From: Treponema phagedenis
Lineage (GTDB): Bacteria; Spirochaetota; Spirochaetia; Treponematales; Treponemataceae
NCBI RefSeq assembly: GCF_008153345.1
Contig: NZ_CP042818.1
Span: 248,001-312,000 of the forward strand
Direction: 5' to 3'
Length of the DNA: 64,000 bases
Each line of letters opens with the position of its first letter. The first letter of the stretch is position 1. The notes beneath the pieces were generated by a model. It ran no database searches. It saw nothing but the letters and a program-made list of their open reading frames with translations, and was not told where the DNA came from. The position numbers were made by a program, and so were the translations under genes. Below, piece by piece: positions 7,606 through 17,034 of this stretch.

Positions 7606-10009
7606 GTGTATTTTTCTTTACTTTTTCACAAAACTCCTTAAGTACATTGCGCACTTTTTTTTGTATCACCTCGTATGGTTGAGAAGACATAAGTTCAATG
7701 CCTTCATCAATATCTCCAATTGTCCATATATGAAAAGAGCCGTCTTTTATGGAGTTCAGAATGCGGTCGGGCAGAAAAAGGTTGTTTTTATTGCTTGCGG
7801 GGATCATAACACCTTGAGAACCCGTTAAACCGATAATGCAGCAGGTATCATAAAAGCCGATGATTTTTTCGGAAACGCCTCCGATCGGTTGAATCATGCC
7901 AAGTTGATTTAGGCTGCCGGTTACGGCAATATCTTGTCGTAAAGGAATTTTTCCGATTGCAGAAAGCAAGGCAAGAAATTCCGCAACGGAGGCGGAATCT
8001 CCGTCTACCCAACTATATGATTGTTCAAAACAAACAGCGGCGGAAATTGCGAGCTGAAAATCTTGTGCAAACTTTTCACGCAAAAGCGATGTAATGATTA
8101 AGTGCGCTTTATCATAAATTTCGCCTGAAAGACCCGCTTCTCGCTCAATATTGATGACGCCGCTGTTTCCCGGGGAAGCTTGCGCACTAATTGATACCGG
8201 CGCGCCGAAGCAATGGTAGCCGCGCTCTTCAACAGCTAGGCCGTTAAGCTTTCCGATTTTCTTACCGCTTACGTCGATAAGGATTTCTTTTTCTCCGATC
8301 ATTTCCGCAAATTTTTGCTGCGGTAATGAGTATAAATATTTTCTTCTGTTTATTGAATCTTGGACGGTTTCCGCGGTAATAATCGACTGCTCTTTTTTTT
8401 GTGCGGTAAAATTTGATTCTGCAATCATATCCGCAATCATGGTAAATTGCGTAGTCAATAAATTACGCGATTCCGCAAGCTCCGATGCATAAGAAAGCAT
8501 TTGGGCATATCCGGAATCATCAAAGGGTAAGGATTTTTGTTCTTGTATCACTTTATCCATGAGCTTGATAAAAGCTGCAATATTTTCATCCGTACATTGC
8601 ATAACGGAATCAAATTCTGCAGGAATTTTAAAAAGCTTATAAAAATCCGCATCTTCTTGATACAATATGTCATAGGTATAATCTCCGCCAATAAGCACTA
8701 CTTTAAATGATGCAGGCAGCGATTCGGGTTTAAAAATACTTTGATTATGATTGCTTGACGGAGGTACCTGTATTTCAATTTTATTTGATTGCAGTACTCT
8801 TTTTAAATATATCCACGAATCATCTTCTTCTAAAAGATCCTTTAACCGCAGAATTAAAAATCCGCCAAGCGCTTGATGTACCGATCCGCTTCGAATATGC
8901 ATGTGTCCGTTAACGACAGATTCTCCGTCGTCGCTTCTGCTTTCTATCGTTCCGAAAAGGTTTGAAAAATTTGGAAGATTTTCCGTAATGATATAGTTTT
9001 TATCGCTCCGGTGCTCACAGATAAGATTTATGTCATAACGTTCAAAAAATACTTTTTTTTGTCGAACGGACTTAAAAGGTGTTCCATAAAGAGGTGTTCG
9101 TTTTAGCAAATCTTTTTCAATATTTTGTAAGTACGCAAGAATAGACTCGATTTTTTCTTTTTGAATAGTTGTATTTTGAACTTGATAATGTTCCTGTACA
9201 TAGGCTTGTATTGTTGCAAGCTCTTTTTTGATGATGGGCTCTATTGAATTTTTGTAGAGCTGTTTTATTTTTTCATCAGTTTCTCTTTGTTTATCTTGTA
9301 ATGCAACAAAGAGGTTTGAAAGCTCATCTAAGGCAGAATAGTACACTTCCTTAATGGTATTCAAAGTCTTCTCTGAAAGTTTCTTGCGAATAGTCATCAT
9401 CTGCAACTCGTCAAAACTTGTTTCTTTCCCTTTATATAAAGGAATTACGTCTAAGGACGGGTTTTCTTCATCTTTAGTATTTCGAATCGCAAAGCCTTGT
9501 TTTAGCATTTTTAACTCAAGCGCACTAATTTGATTGTTTTCTTCATTCTTTGCTTTGCTGATTATCTTTTTTTGCTCGCTAAGAAAGCTCTCACTTTTTA
9601 TTTTTTGTTGTGTTTTTTTATAAATAGATTCTACCGCTTTTTTTAACAGATTCTTAAAAGTCCTTCCTTCTCCGGCAGGAAAAAATAAGGCTTGGGGCTC
9701 TAAGGGTTTCGCAAAATTATACACATAAGCGATATCCTGCAATTGTGAAAGTTCCGGTTTATAATCTTTTAATAAAGACAATAATACCGTTCTTCGCCCG
9801 GTACCGGAAGCTCCCATTATAAATATATTGTAACCGCTGCAGGGAATACCTATTCCGAGCTTTATCGCTTCAATTGCACGATCTTGCCCAACAAGATTAG
9901 AAGCAACCGGTGTGTTTTTAAGCTTTGCAATTTTTTCTAAAGGAAAATCTATTTTTATTTCTGCAAATGTAAGTTCATGCGCTTTTTTCGCCGGCGCATT
10001 ATTATTCAT
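7601..10009 (-). CDS. ATP-dependent protease, LonB-like (AAA_32 + Lon S16 protease domain)
   Basis: An 802-residue Lon-related protease, distinct from classical LonA because the N-terminal LAN domain is absent. Early in the protein is an ATP-binding region with a Walker A-like GASGTGRRT, where Arg replaces the usual Lys, as is common in this subfamily. A long coiled-coil middle follows, then a second AAA-type region (around GGDYTYDILYQ). The C-terminal serine protease domain has the catalytic Ser in GDSAS and the Lys in GGVSEK. The upstream ATG-in-frame at 10024 is less likely than the ATG at 10009, which has GAGGAG at optimal spacing. Cytoplasmic protein quality control is the expected role; substrates unknown. 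It stands alone between two palindromic repeats. Confidence 0.88.
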   Translation of the reverse strand: MNNNAPAKKAHELTFAEIKIDFPLEKIAKLKNTPVASNLVGQDRAIEAIKLGIGIPCSGYNIFIMGASGTGRRTVLLSLLKDYKPELSQLQDIAYVYNFAKPLEPQALFFPAGEGRTFKNLLKKAVESIYKKTQQKIKSESFLSEQKKIISKAKNEENNQISALELKMLKQGFAIRNTKDEENPSLDVIPLYKGKETSFDELQMMTIRKKLSEKTLNTIKEVYYSALDELSNLFVALQDKQRETDEKIKQLYKNSIEPIIKKELATIQAYVQEHYQVQNTTIQKEKIESILAYLQNIEKDLLKRTPLYGTPFKSVRQKKVFFERYDINLICEHRSDKNYIITENLPNFSNLFGTIESRSDDGESVVNGHMHIRSGSVHQALGGFLILRLKDLLEEDDSWIYLKRVLQSNKIEIQVPPSSNHNQSIFKPESLPASFKVVLIGGDYTYDILYQEDADFYKLFKIPAEFDSVMQCTDENIAAFIKLMDKVIQEQKSLPFDDSGYAQMLSYASELAESRNLLTTQFTMIADMIAESNFTAQKKEQSIITAETVQDSINRRKYLYSLPQQKFAEMIGEKEILIDVSGKKIGKLNGLAVEERGYHCFGAPVSISAQASPGNSGVINIEREAGLSGEIYDKAHLIITSLLREKFAQDFQLAISAAVCFEQSYSWVDGDSASVAEFLALLSAIGKIPLRQDIAVTGSLNQLGMIQPIGGVSEKIIGFYDTCCIIGLTGSQGVMIPASNKNNLFLPDRILNSIKDGSFHIWTIGDIDEGIELMSSQPYEVIQKKVRNVLKEFCEKVKKNTQ

Positions 10010-10145
10010 GTTTACTCCTCGCATAACAGTAATACCGGCTATTATATCGAGATTTTATAAATCAGGCAATCAAAAAGAGATACATGAGGGCATATGCATG
10101 AAAATTTTTGTATTTTTACTGTGAGTTAAACATTAGTGAAAATAG

Positions 10146-10430
10146 TACAGCGTTTTTTTAATAAGTCGATTCGTTTTTTAATACATCCTTACCAAAACGT
10201 AAAAAATTTTATAAAAAAGAGTCCAACGGTTTGGTTTTGCCGTCCGTGGCAAAACCAAACCTATGAGTTTGCAAACTCCTGTTTATATAGCTGTGGTAGT
10301 TTTCAAACTCAATTCTGCTTGGAACCACGGGCGTCCGTGGCGGTTCTGAATGTAGCTTTGGCATTCTTGTGTTTACAGGCCTGCGAGTTTTAAAGCTTCA
10401 ATTTTATAATTTTGTATTGATGCTTCGAGT
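10146..10430 (-). repeat. Palindromic intergenic repeat, copy R4 (inverted)
   Basis: The conserved tail, read in reverse, starts ACAGCGTTTTTTTAATAAGTC at 10147. H4 (10228-10261) has 14-bp perfect arms GGTTTGGTTTTGCC and GGCAAAACCAAACC around GTCCGT, the reverse complement of the R1 hexamer. H3 follows. H2 is chimeric: the left arm is of the GGGC type and the right arm of the GGCGG type, so it cannot pair fully. The distal end is truncated. Confidence 0.8.
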
Positions 10431-10483
10431 GGTATAACAGCAATTTAATAGCAGACCGTCATAGCAGACGGTTTTGCAAACAA

Positions 10484-10885
10484 TTACTCGGCGGGTTTTA
10501 AGCCTGCAGTGATATATTCGTCGGGGAGTTTTGTCGGCTTTCCTGTAGCCCTGCTTACGCATGCCCAGCCGACTTCCGCTTCTACACAAACGTCTCCGTG
10601 TTGATTTTTGATAATCTGTTTAAAAGTGCCTGAGGCTTTTCTCAGTTTTATGGGATAAACCTCAACCGTAAGCGTGTCAAAAAGCCGCGCTGAAAGCTTA
10701 TATTTAATGTTCACCGAAGTAACATATAGCATATACCCCGCCTCTGCAAACTTTTGATAATCAAAGCCGGTAGCAGTAAGGTATTCCATGCGAGTAAATT
10801 CAAGATACGATAAATAAACTGCATTATTTACATGGTTATAAGAGTCAAGCTCATATGAACGGACGGGAAAACTTATTGAAAACAT
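10484..10885 (-). CDS. Acyl-CoA/acyl-ACP thioesterase, hotdog fold (YbgC/FadM type)
   Basis: A 133-residue single-domain hotdog thioesterase that hydrolyses acyl-CoA or acyl-ACP thioesters. The signature YELDSYNHVNNAVYLSYLEFTRMEYL (residues 10-35) contains the catalytic Asp-x-x-x-HVNN motif typical of the 4-hydroxybenzoyl-CoA thioesterase family. The rest has the expected beta pattern (YKLSARLFDTLTVEV, FKQIIKNQHGDVCVEAEVGWACV). Its ATG overlaps the stop of the upstream acyltransferase by one base (TAATG), so the two are translationally coupled and probably work on the same acyl pool. The exact substrate is unknown. Confidence 0.9.
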   Translation of the reverse strand: MFSISFPVRSYELDSYNHVNNAVYLSYLEFTRMEYLTATGFDYQKFAEAGYMLYVTSVNIKYKLSARLFDTLTVEVYPIKLRKASGTFKQIIKNQHGDVCVEAEVGWACVSRATGKPTKLPDEYITAGLKPAE

Positions 10886-11769
10886 TATGAAAGCCTTCCT
10901 TCTTCATTTTTATCATGCATTTGGGCAAGAATGTGCATAACATAATCAACAACATTTTGCTTTCTATCTTCCGCATCGGGATGCCACGTCATTGCATCTT
11001 CTCGAAAAGTCGCGGTGTCGAAAACCGTGCTTGCTTCCATAACAATTTTATCTTTGCACACAATATCCCCCATCATGTTGGAGGGATCATCGGAAATCCG
11101 TAAGCAGTTTCCGTTAATTGAAATCAGCATCATGACATCCGAGGTGCGGATATAAGAGTCTATTTCTCGTAAACCGCGCTTTGTTTCGGGCTTTCCCGGT
11201 CTATATCGAGTGCCAGACGGAAAAACTAACACAACTCTGCCATCATTACGTTCTTTTTCAAGGGCTTTCATAGCCGCCAAGTTAATTTTTCTGCTGCGCA
11301 GTGTTTCGTCCGCCAGAATTTTTTCATCGGTAATTGAGTTTAATGTTCTGCTCGGATAAATAACGATTCTGTCATACGCTTCCGCAAGGGCGGAAACATA
11401 TTTATTATCTTCACTGAGCTTCATTCCCGCAATAGCAATAATCTTTTTTGAAAGCTCTTTACCTTCCGCACTTCCGTTTTCCATCAAGTGGAGCAAACAG
11501 GGTAAATCAAAATTGCTGTAATGTTCCGCTAAAATAATACCCTTTTTACCCTCGTTGGTAAGTTTTAAAAATTCCTGAATATGATTTGTGCCTCTCATTT
11601 CAGAACCGGGTAATAAAACTTGTGTCATCATCGAATCAATAATTTTTCGAATAGCGGTGTTTTCTGTTTGTAAAACGGTAGTTTCGTCAACGATAGTTGC
11701 TTTTCGTGAATATTTCTCTAACAAAGGCAAGACATCTTTGAATTGCTCTTCCAAAGAACGCTTCTCCAT
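10885..11769 (-). CDS. PlsC-like glycerolphosphate acyltransferase
   Basis: A 294-residue acyltransferase of the PlsC/PlsB superfamily, expected to act on a glycerolipid precursor at the inner membrane. The HX4D catalytic motif is visible as HYSNFD (about residue 100) and the glycerophosphate-binding motif as FPSGTRYRPG, a variant of FPEGTR. There is no strong transmembrane segment, unlike many PlsC proteins, so it is probably peripheral. The ATG has AGGAGG upstream. It is first in a coupled pair with the thioesterase. The divergence from classical PlsC (long N-terminal helical part, PSGTR instead of PEGTR) means the physiological acceptor cannot be given with confidence. Confidence 0.82.
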   Translation of the reverse strand: MEKRSLEEQFKDVLPLLEKYSRKATIVDETTVLQTENTAIRKIIDSMMTQVLLPGSEMRGTNHIQEFLKLTNEGKKGIILAEHYSNFDLPCLLHLMENGSAEGKELSKKIIAIAGMKLSEDNKYVSALAEAYDRIVIYPSRTLNSITDEKILADETLRSRKINLAAMKALEKERNDGRVVLVFPSGTRYRPGKPETKRGLREIDSYIRTSDVMMLISINGNCLRISDDPSNMMGDIVCKDKIVMEASTVFDTATFREDAMTWHPDAEDRKQNVVDYVMHILAQMHDKNEEGRLS

Positions 11770-11827
11770 AATTTTCCTCCTAGAATAACTGTTACTTATG
11801 CGCTTGCGCTTATCTCTTTATCGAAAA

Positions 11828-12481
11828 TCAATTATTTATTGTTTCTAATAATTTCGGTAATTCATATATGGTTTTCAACACCGGTATTGAGTGTTCTTTT
11901 GCAAAATCTTCGTACTTATTTTTCTCATCAATCAGGGCGATCCTTCCTCCGATGTTTTTAAATCCAAGCAAGTAGTGCGGGTAATCATCTAAAAAGAGTG
12001 TTTCTTCAACCGTTTTATTCACCTGTTTCAAGGTATTATAAAAACAGTCCGGATGAGGTTTGCCGTTTCCGTTATGAAAAGAAATATCAAAAATTCCGAG
12101 AAAAATATCATAAATATTAAAAAATTTTAAGACTCGCTCTGCGTGCATCATTGGCGCATTGGTTAAAACAGTCATAGGCATATTTAATGCAAGCAAAAAA
12201 GAACGCAGATTCGGATCGGGCTCCAGCTCATTTATTTCATATTCCGGATGCACCGCATTAAAATACGCATCATCATCTTTAAATCCGTATCCAAGTTTCA
12301 GCCACTGTAACGTTGTCCCGTATTTTATTTTTTCCGTTTTTCGTAATTCTTTTGCGTGCTCATATGTGGTATTTAAGAAGTCCGCCGCAAATTGAATCAT
12401 GCGTTTTCCAATAGCCTCGTCAATTTTATTTGTACATGAATAAAGCGTATTATCCATATCAAATAATAAATGTTTAATCAC
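11828..12481 (-). CDS. HAD-family phosphatase, pyrimidine 5'-nucleotidase-like
   Basis: A 217-residue HAD hydrolase of the SDT1/SSM1 (pyrimidine 5'-nucleotidase) type. Motif I is LLFDMDNTLYS with the nucleophilic Asp near residue 8, motif II VLTNAP, motif III the Lys in GKPHPDCF, and motif IV FLDDYPHYLLG. The cap is helical and inserted after motif I, as in subclass I HADs. Likely substrates are nucleoside monophosphates or small phosphate esters. It lies 58 nt upstream of the acyltransferase on the same strand and may be co-transcribed. A promoter is visible upstream (12501-12529). Confidence 0.87.
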   Translation of the reverse strand: MIKHLLFDMDNTLYSCTNKIDEAIGKRMIQFAADFLNTTYEHAKELRKTEKIKYGTTLQWLKLGYGFKDDDAYFNAVHPEYEINELEPDPNLRSFLLALNMPMTVLTNAPMMHAERVLKFFNIYDIFLGIFDISFHNGNGKPHPDCFYNTLKQVNKTVEETLFLDDYPHYLLGFKNIGGRIALIDEKNKYEDFAKEHSIPVLKTIYELPKLLETINN

Positions 12482-12500
12482 TTGTCATAACCTCTACACA

Positions 12501-12529
12501 ACTATACGCCATATTTTACACAAACTCAA
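12501..12529 (-). promoter_or_regulatory. Sigma-70-like promoter for the HAD-acyltransferase-thioesterase run
   Basis: On the minus strand: TTGAGT, 17-nt spacer, TATAGT. The -10 box ends 19 nt before the HAD start codon. Confidence 0.5.
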
Positions 12530-12712
12530 GCTATTGACAAGACGTTCACCTGAAATAAAAACATCGCGGTTCATGTGCCGTAGAGTTTAATTTAGAGAAT
12601 ATCAATTGCATTTTTTGATGAGAAAGGGAAACGACGTCTGATGTTAATTCTAAGGGTTCAATCGGAACAGGCTCGAACGCTGCGGTTCAACCATACGATA
12701 TTACTATTTTGC

Positions 12713-13042
12713 CTATGGTAAGTTTACCCACCGTTGTCAAACTCATAGTGTAGTATAACGTTTTTTTAATAAGTCAATTATATTTTTTAATACATCTTAC
12801 CAAAAACGTAAAAAATTTTATAAAAAAGAGCTCGACACGGCGCAAGGACGAAGCCTTGCTCTTTTTGCTTCGCTTCGCCTACGAGTTTTAAAGCTTCAAT
12901 TTTACAGTTTTGTGTTGATGCTTTAAAACATCGCTTGGAATTGAGCAACGGCGAGCAATTTACCATAGGAATGCTTAAATTCACAGTCCTTTATTGTTGA
13001 TACTCCGATTTTTATAACAGGGAGTTGTTCCATGTTTTATAC
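12713..13042 (-). repeat. Palindromic intergenic repeat, copy R5 (inverted, near full length)
   Basis: The right end reads TATAACGTTTTTTTAATAAG from 12754 and the left end, to about 13042, corresponds to the R1 left end (ATAACAGGGAGTT...). Internal hairpins use the TTTAAAGC and CGAAGC types and lack the ACGGAC hairpins. A second left-end fragment (TATGGTAAGTTTACCCACC) lies just outside at 12715, suggesting nested or abutting insertions. Confidence 0.75.
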
Positions 13043-13136
13043 GAATGTCAAAACGGAGCATTCGCTGCAATTCTCTCGCGGGCAATATTTTTGCATATAC
13101 CGTATATTTTTTTAGTACAAACTGCATCCTTTGTGG

Positions 13137-13181
13137 TATACTTTGTTTTGTAGTATGCAATCTTTTGCGTACCCGCAAAAG
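13137..13181 (+). promoter_or_regulatory. -10 box and perfect hairpin in the leader of the 5'-nucleotidase gene
   Basis: TATACT at 13137-13142 is a good -10 box, with a weak -35. Twenty bases later a perfect hairpin CTTTTGCG / CGCAAAAG (13162-13181, tetraloop TACC) extends to CAAT/ATTG with a one-base bulge. The hairpin lies in the presumed 5' leader, about 75 nt before the ATG. Confidence 0.4.
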
Positions 13182-13257
13182 AATTGTAAAAAACATTGTT
13201 TGCAATAGTGCAAAAAACTCGCTGTTGCAACAAAGCGCGAATTTTTTAGGAGGTTTT

Positions 13258-15066
13258 ATGAAAAAATTACGCTTTTTATCTGTAGCGGCTGTTGCCGTGA
13301 TACTGGCGATAAGTTGCGCCGGGGCAAAGCCTCTCGCACAATCGCAATCAGCCGAACCGTCGGCTCCTTTAACCGTGACCATTTTTCATATGAATGATCA
13401 TCACTCAAATCTTGAACCGCTTAAAGTCGATATGATTATTGACGGGCTCAAGACAAAAACTCTTATCGGCGGATATCCTGAGTTGGTAAATGAATTAAAA
13501 ATGCGCAAAGCGAACGCAAAAAATCCGATTGTACTGCACGCAGGCGATGCGCTTTCAGGCACCTTGTATTTTACGCTTTTTGAAGGCAAAGCGGATGCTG
13601 AAATGATGAATATTACCGGCATAGACTATTTTACACTTGGAAATCATGAATTCGATACCGGCAATGAAGGATTAAAAAAATTCCTTGATCATTTAAAAGT
13701 GCCTGTTATTTCCTCAAACGTAAATCCGGAAAAAGGCAGCATTTTGCATGGACTGTGGGAACCTTATGCAATTATGGGAATAGAAGGACAAAAAATCGGT
13801 ATTATCGGACTGGAAACAGTGGGTAAAACCGTAGAATCTGCAAGCCCTGGAAAAGATATTCAGTTTACCGATGAAATTAAAACATCACAAAAATATGCTG
13901 ATAAGCTGACAAAAATGGGTATAAACAAGATTATCCTCCTTTCTCATGGCGGAGTTGAGATTAATTCTGAAATTGCAAAAAAAGTTTCCGGAATTGATAT
14001 TATTATAACCGGAGACACGCATCATTTGTTTGGCAACGAGCAAATGGCTGCCGCCGGATTACCTGTTTACAGTCCATATCCTACAAAATTTACTTCTCCC
14101 GCAGGGGAGCCGGTATATCTTGTTGAATGTTGGGAGTATGCAAAAGCCTTGGGCGAGCTTGTTGTAGAGTTTGACGAAAACGGACTGGTAACAAAGGCCA
14201 CCGGCGAATCGCATATCTTGCTCCACGATACCTGGTTTGAAAGAAGAGACAAGGACGGAAAAAAATACAATCCGAAAGGAAAAGAACTTACGCAACTTCT
14301 TGCAAGCTTAAAGGAGATGTCCTTTATTTCTTTTGCAAAACCTGATAAAGAGGCTGAAGCATTACTTGAAAAATACAAGAATGAAAAACAACGGCTTGGC
14401 GGTCAAATTGTTGGCTCTATCAGCGGCGCAGTAATGGCCGGCGGATCACAAAACAGAATCCCGTATAAAGATAATCCGCAAGGATCGGTTGCAAGTCGTT
14501 TTGTTGCAGAAACCATGCTTTCGGAAATGCAAAATGCCGGTTCCGGCAATATTGATTTTGCAATTCAAAACGCCGGCGGCGTGCGCGAAAACATCAATCC
14601 GGGAAGCATAACCTTTAATGATGCCTACACATTCCTCCCCTTTGGAAATACACTTTTTATGGTAGAAGTGTCGGGAGAGGAAACAAAGCAGATTCTTGAA
14701 GATGCTATGGATTTTGCACTTGGCGGAACAGGCTCAACCGGCTCATTCCCCTACGGAGCAGCTCTTCGATATGAAGCTAATCAGAATAAAGACAAAAACG
14801 GCAAGCGTTTAGTAAAAGTCGAAGTGCAAAACAGGGAAACAAAAAAATGGGAGCCGATTAAGGATTCAAAAATGTATAAGTTGGCAGTAAATTCGTATAT
14901 TGCAGGCGGTAAAGACGGCTACGTTACACTCGGAAAAATTACCGAATCTCGCGGCGGTGTAGATACGTTCCTTCCCGATGCAGAAACATTTATTAAATTT
15001 CTTAAAGCAAATCCGGACTTTAAATCATACGAGGATTCAAATGTCGTATTCCATTTTGAGCCCTAA
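13258..15066 (+). CDS. Lipoprotein 5'-nucleotidase / UshA-family metallophosphatase
   Basis: A 602-residue exported nucleotidase that should release phosphate and nucleosides outside the cytoplasm. The ATG at 13258 has AGGAGG upstream and gives a perfect lipoprotein signal (basic KKLR, hydrophobic core, LAISC, Cys about residue 20); the longer upstream reading from 13045 runs through repeat and promoter sequence and is rejected. The N-terminal calcineurin-like metal site shows HMNDHH, HAGDAL, LGNHEFD, SHGG and GDTHH. The C-terminal substrate domain has NAGGVREN and the adenine-stacking FLPFGNTL region. Monocistronic, with a hairpin after the stop. Substrate specificity (5'-nucleotides or 2',3'-cyclic nucleotides) is not decided by sequence. 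Confidence 0.93.
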   Translation: MKKLRFLSVAAVAVILAISCAGAKPLAQSQSAEPSAPLTVTIFHMNDHHSNLEPLKVDMIIDGLKTKTLIGGYPELVNELKMRKANAKNPIVLHAGDALSGTLYFTLFEGKADAEMMNITGIDYFTLGNHEFDTGNEGLKKFLDHLKVPVISSNVNPEKGSILHGLWEPYAIMGIEGQKIGIIGLETVGKTVESASPGKDIQFTDEIKTSQKYADKLTKMGINKIILLSHGGVEINSEIAKKVSGIDIIITGDTHHLFGNEQMAAAGLPVYSPYPTKFTSPAGEPVYLVECWEYAKALGELVVEFDENGLVTKATGESHILLHDTWFERRDKDGKKYNPKGKELTQLLASLKEMSFISFAKPDKEAEALLEKYKNEKQRLGGQIVGSISGAVMAGGSQNRIPYKDNPQGSVASRFVAETMLSEMQNAGSGNIDFAIQNAGGVRENINPGSITFNDAYTFLPFGNTLFMVEVSGEETKQILEDAMDFALGGTGSTGSFPYGAALRYEANQNKDKNGKRLVKVEVQNRETKKWEPIKDSKMYKLAVNSYIAGGKDGYVTLGKITESRGGVDTFLPDAETFIKFLKANPDFKSYEDSNVVFHFEP

Positions 15067-15087
15067 AACTTCTCACTAACGAGTAAA

Positions 15088-15115
15088 AAAGAGGACGGCT
15101 TTGAGCTGTCCTCTT
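15088..15115 (+). terminator. Hairpin after the 5'-nucleotidase gene
   Basis: AAGAGGACGGC / GCTGTCCTCTT with a TTTGA loop, 21 nt after the stop. The stem is strong but no T-run follows; an A-run precedes it, so it would work better for minus-strand transcripts. Confidence 0.55.
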
Positions 15116-15344
15116 GCGCTCATCTTGTTCCATACCACAACAAAGCACAAGGGTATTTATCCTTTCGTTTACAAAAAAACAGTCTTTTTCTAACGCATTC
15201 CGCAAAAAATTTATGATAGATTGTTTGTGCAAAAATGCCGAACGAATTCAAACTCATTGCCTCCCCCTGATTTTCAGTAATCATATTTCCAGCAGATATG
15301 TTTTATCCGGTTGAGAATTGTGAGCGCCCATTTGCAAATACTAT

Positions 15345-15592
15345 TATAACGTTTTTTTTAATAACTCTATCCGTGTTTGATATATTTTATACGAAGTATA
15401 AACAATTTTATAAAAAAAGCGCCCGACACAACGGTTTCATTTTGCCATCCGTGGCAAAATGAAACCTGTGAGTTTGAAAACTTCTGTTTATATAGCTATG
15501 GTAGTTTTCAAACTCAATTCTGTTTAGAACCACCGCCATCCATGGCGGTTCTGAGTTTGACAACGGTGAGTAAACTTACCATCCGCTCTGCA
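15345..15592 (-). repeat. Palindromic intergenic repeat, copy R6 (inverted)
   Basis: Right end TATAACGTTTTTTTTAATAAC at 15345. H4 (15433-15466) has perfect arms GGTTTCATTTTGCC and GGCAAAATGAAACC around ATCCGT. H3 uses GAGTTTGAAAACT-type arms. H2 (15532-15549) has arms ACCGCC/GGCGGT around ATCCAT. The left block TACCAT ends near 15582; the distal left end is missing. Confidence 0.85.
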
Positions 15593-15808
15593 TCTATTGC
15601 GTTATAAAAAAATTTTCCGGTGCTCAGAGTAAACTGAACTGATCTCAGCGTTGCATAAAACTAAACCGAAAAAATTAAAGCCGAAAACGGAAAACCCCAA
15701 CTGATTAACACACACGATCCGATAACTTAAAAATAAACAGGGCTTTTGAGGAAGCACAAACCGTAACATTTTTCACGCATAACGCATTATAAACCCATAT
15801 TTTTTTCT
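15593..15808. other. Intergenic stretch before the sugar-ABC ATPase gene
   Basis: Between the end of repeat R6 and the promoter. No ORF with a ribosome binding site, no strong hairpin and no recognisable RNA gene seen. Confidence 0.4.
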
Positions 15809-15837
15809 TTGACAGATGATTGTTTTCAGTTTATAAT
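15809..15837 (+). promoter_or_regulatory. Consensus promoter of the sugar-ABC ATPase gene
   Basis: TTGACA, 17-nt spacer, TATAAT: an exact match to the sigma-70 consensus at both boxes and spacing. A 31-nt gap with AGGAGG leads to the ATG at 15869. Expected to be strong and constitutive. Confidence 0.88.
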
Positions 15838-15868
15838 AGAAAAATAAGATAATTTTAGGAGGCCTTAA

Positions 15869-16981
15869 ATGGCAAAAGTAGAATTAAAGGGAATCGGAAA
15901 GATATATGACGGTAATGTCCGCGCAGTTGAAAACGCTAATATCACCATTGAAGACCAGGAATTTGTTGTATTTGTAGGACCATCCGGTTGTGGAAAGTCA
16001 ACAACATTGCGAATGGTTGCAGGGTTGGAGGAAATTACCGAAGGCAACCTGTATATTGACGGGGAACGCATGAATGATGTGCCGCCAAAAGATAGGAACA
16101 TTGCAATGGTTTTTCAAAACTATGCGTTGTATCCGCATATGACGGTATATGATAACATGGCATTTGGCTTAAAAATACGAAAGGTTGACAAGCAGGAAAT
16201 TGAACGACGCGTGCATGAAGCCGCAAGAATTTTGGATATTGAAAAACTTTTGGACAGAAAACCGAAGGCTCTTTCAGGCGGTCAGCGTCAGCGTGTTGCG
16301 GTAGGGCGTGCAATTGTGCGAAATCCTAAAGTATTCCTCTTTGATGAGCCGCTTTCAAACCTCGATGCAAAATTGCGTGTACAGATGCGTGCGGAAATTT
16401 CAGATTTACACCATCGATTAAAAGCAACAATGATTTATGTTACCCATGACCAGGTTGAAGCTATGACTATGGGAGATAAAATCGTTGTTATGAAGGACGG
16501 AAAAGTACACCAAATAGGATCCCCGCTTTATTTATATAACCATCCTATCAATAAATTTGTTGCCGGCTTTATCGGCTCACCGCCTATGAACTTTTTGTCC
16601 GTGACAGTTATTGAAGACAATGGTGCGATTAAAGTAGATGAAGGCTCTTTTATTCTTGAACCAACTGAAGAACATCAAAAACATCTTAAACGCTATGTCG
16701 GTAAACAGGTTTTCTTTGGTATTCGCCCCGAAGATATGGAGCTTTCACAAAAAGCATCTGAAAAAAACGCAATGCAGCTTAAAATTACGGTAAAAGAACC
16801 GCTCGGTGCGGAAACCCACTTATACCTTGCGTCTAAAGGGCAACAGCTTATAGCAAGGACTTTTGAAGCGGTTGAAGGCGGTATAGGCGACACCCTTATT
16901 TTTATCCCCAACATGGAAAAAGCTAAATATTTTGATTTTGAAACCGAAAAAACTATTTGCGAAGATGTAAAGTCTGAATAA
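15869..16981 (+). CDS. ugpC: Carbohydrate ABC transporter ATP-binding protein, UgpC/MalK/MsmK family
   Basis: The 370-residue cytoplasmic ATPase that drives sugar ABC importers. Walker A is GPSGCGKST (about residue 37), Q-loop [12 protein letters not shown], signature [14 protein letters not shown], Walker B VFLFDEP followed by LSNLDAKLR, and the switch His in [10 protein letters not shown]. The C-terminal MalK-type OB/TOBE regulatory domain runs from about 235 ([27 protein letters not shown]). It stands alone between its own consensus promoter and a terminator, with no permease or binding protein beside it. Such solo ATPases (MsmK in streptococci) serve several importers; the ATPase-less sugar cluster at 47.7-52.2 kb is a candidate partner. 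Gene name by family, not by proven substrate. Confidence 0.93.
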   Translation: MAKVELKGIGKIYDGNVRAVENANITIEDQEFVVFVGPSGCGKSTTLRMVAGLEEITEGNLYIDGERMNDVPPKDRNIAMVFQNYALYPHMTVYDNMAFGLKIRKVDKQEIERRVHEAARILDIEKLLDRKPKALSGGQRQRVAVGRAIVRNPKVFLFDEPLSNLDAKLRVQMRAEISDLHHRLKATMIYVTHDQVEAMTMGDKIVVMKDGKVHQIGSPLYLYNHPINKFVAGFIGSPPMNFLSVTVIEDNGAIKVDEGSFILEPTEEHQKHLKRYVGKQVFFGIRPEDMELSQKASEKNAMQLKITVKEPLGAETHLYLASKGQQLIARTFEAVEGGIGDTLIFIPNMEKAKYFDFETEKTICEDVKSE

Positions 16982-17000
16982 CCTCTCTTTTCTTTTATAT

Positions 17001-17034
17001 AAGGTGGAAGCAGTACCTGCTTCCGCCTTCTTTG
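17001..17034 (+). terminator. Rho-independent terminator after ugpC
   Basis: AAGGTGGAAGCAG / CTGCTTCCGCCTT with a TAC loop (one T-G pair), followed by a T-rich stretch. It begins 19 nt after the stop. The 290 nt from here to the next gene show no clear feature beyond a TATAAT at 17301-17306 that may be the -10 box of the dipeptidase gene. Confidence 0.85.

Noticed and set aside
13045-13257. Longer N-terminal reading of the 5'-nucleotidase
   Set aside because: It would be read through the promoter and a leader hairpin and would hide the lipoprotein signal; the ATG at 13258 has AGGAGG and a proper lipobox.
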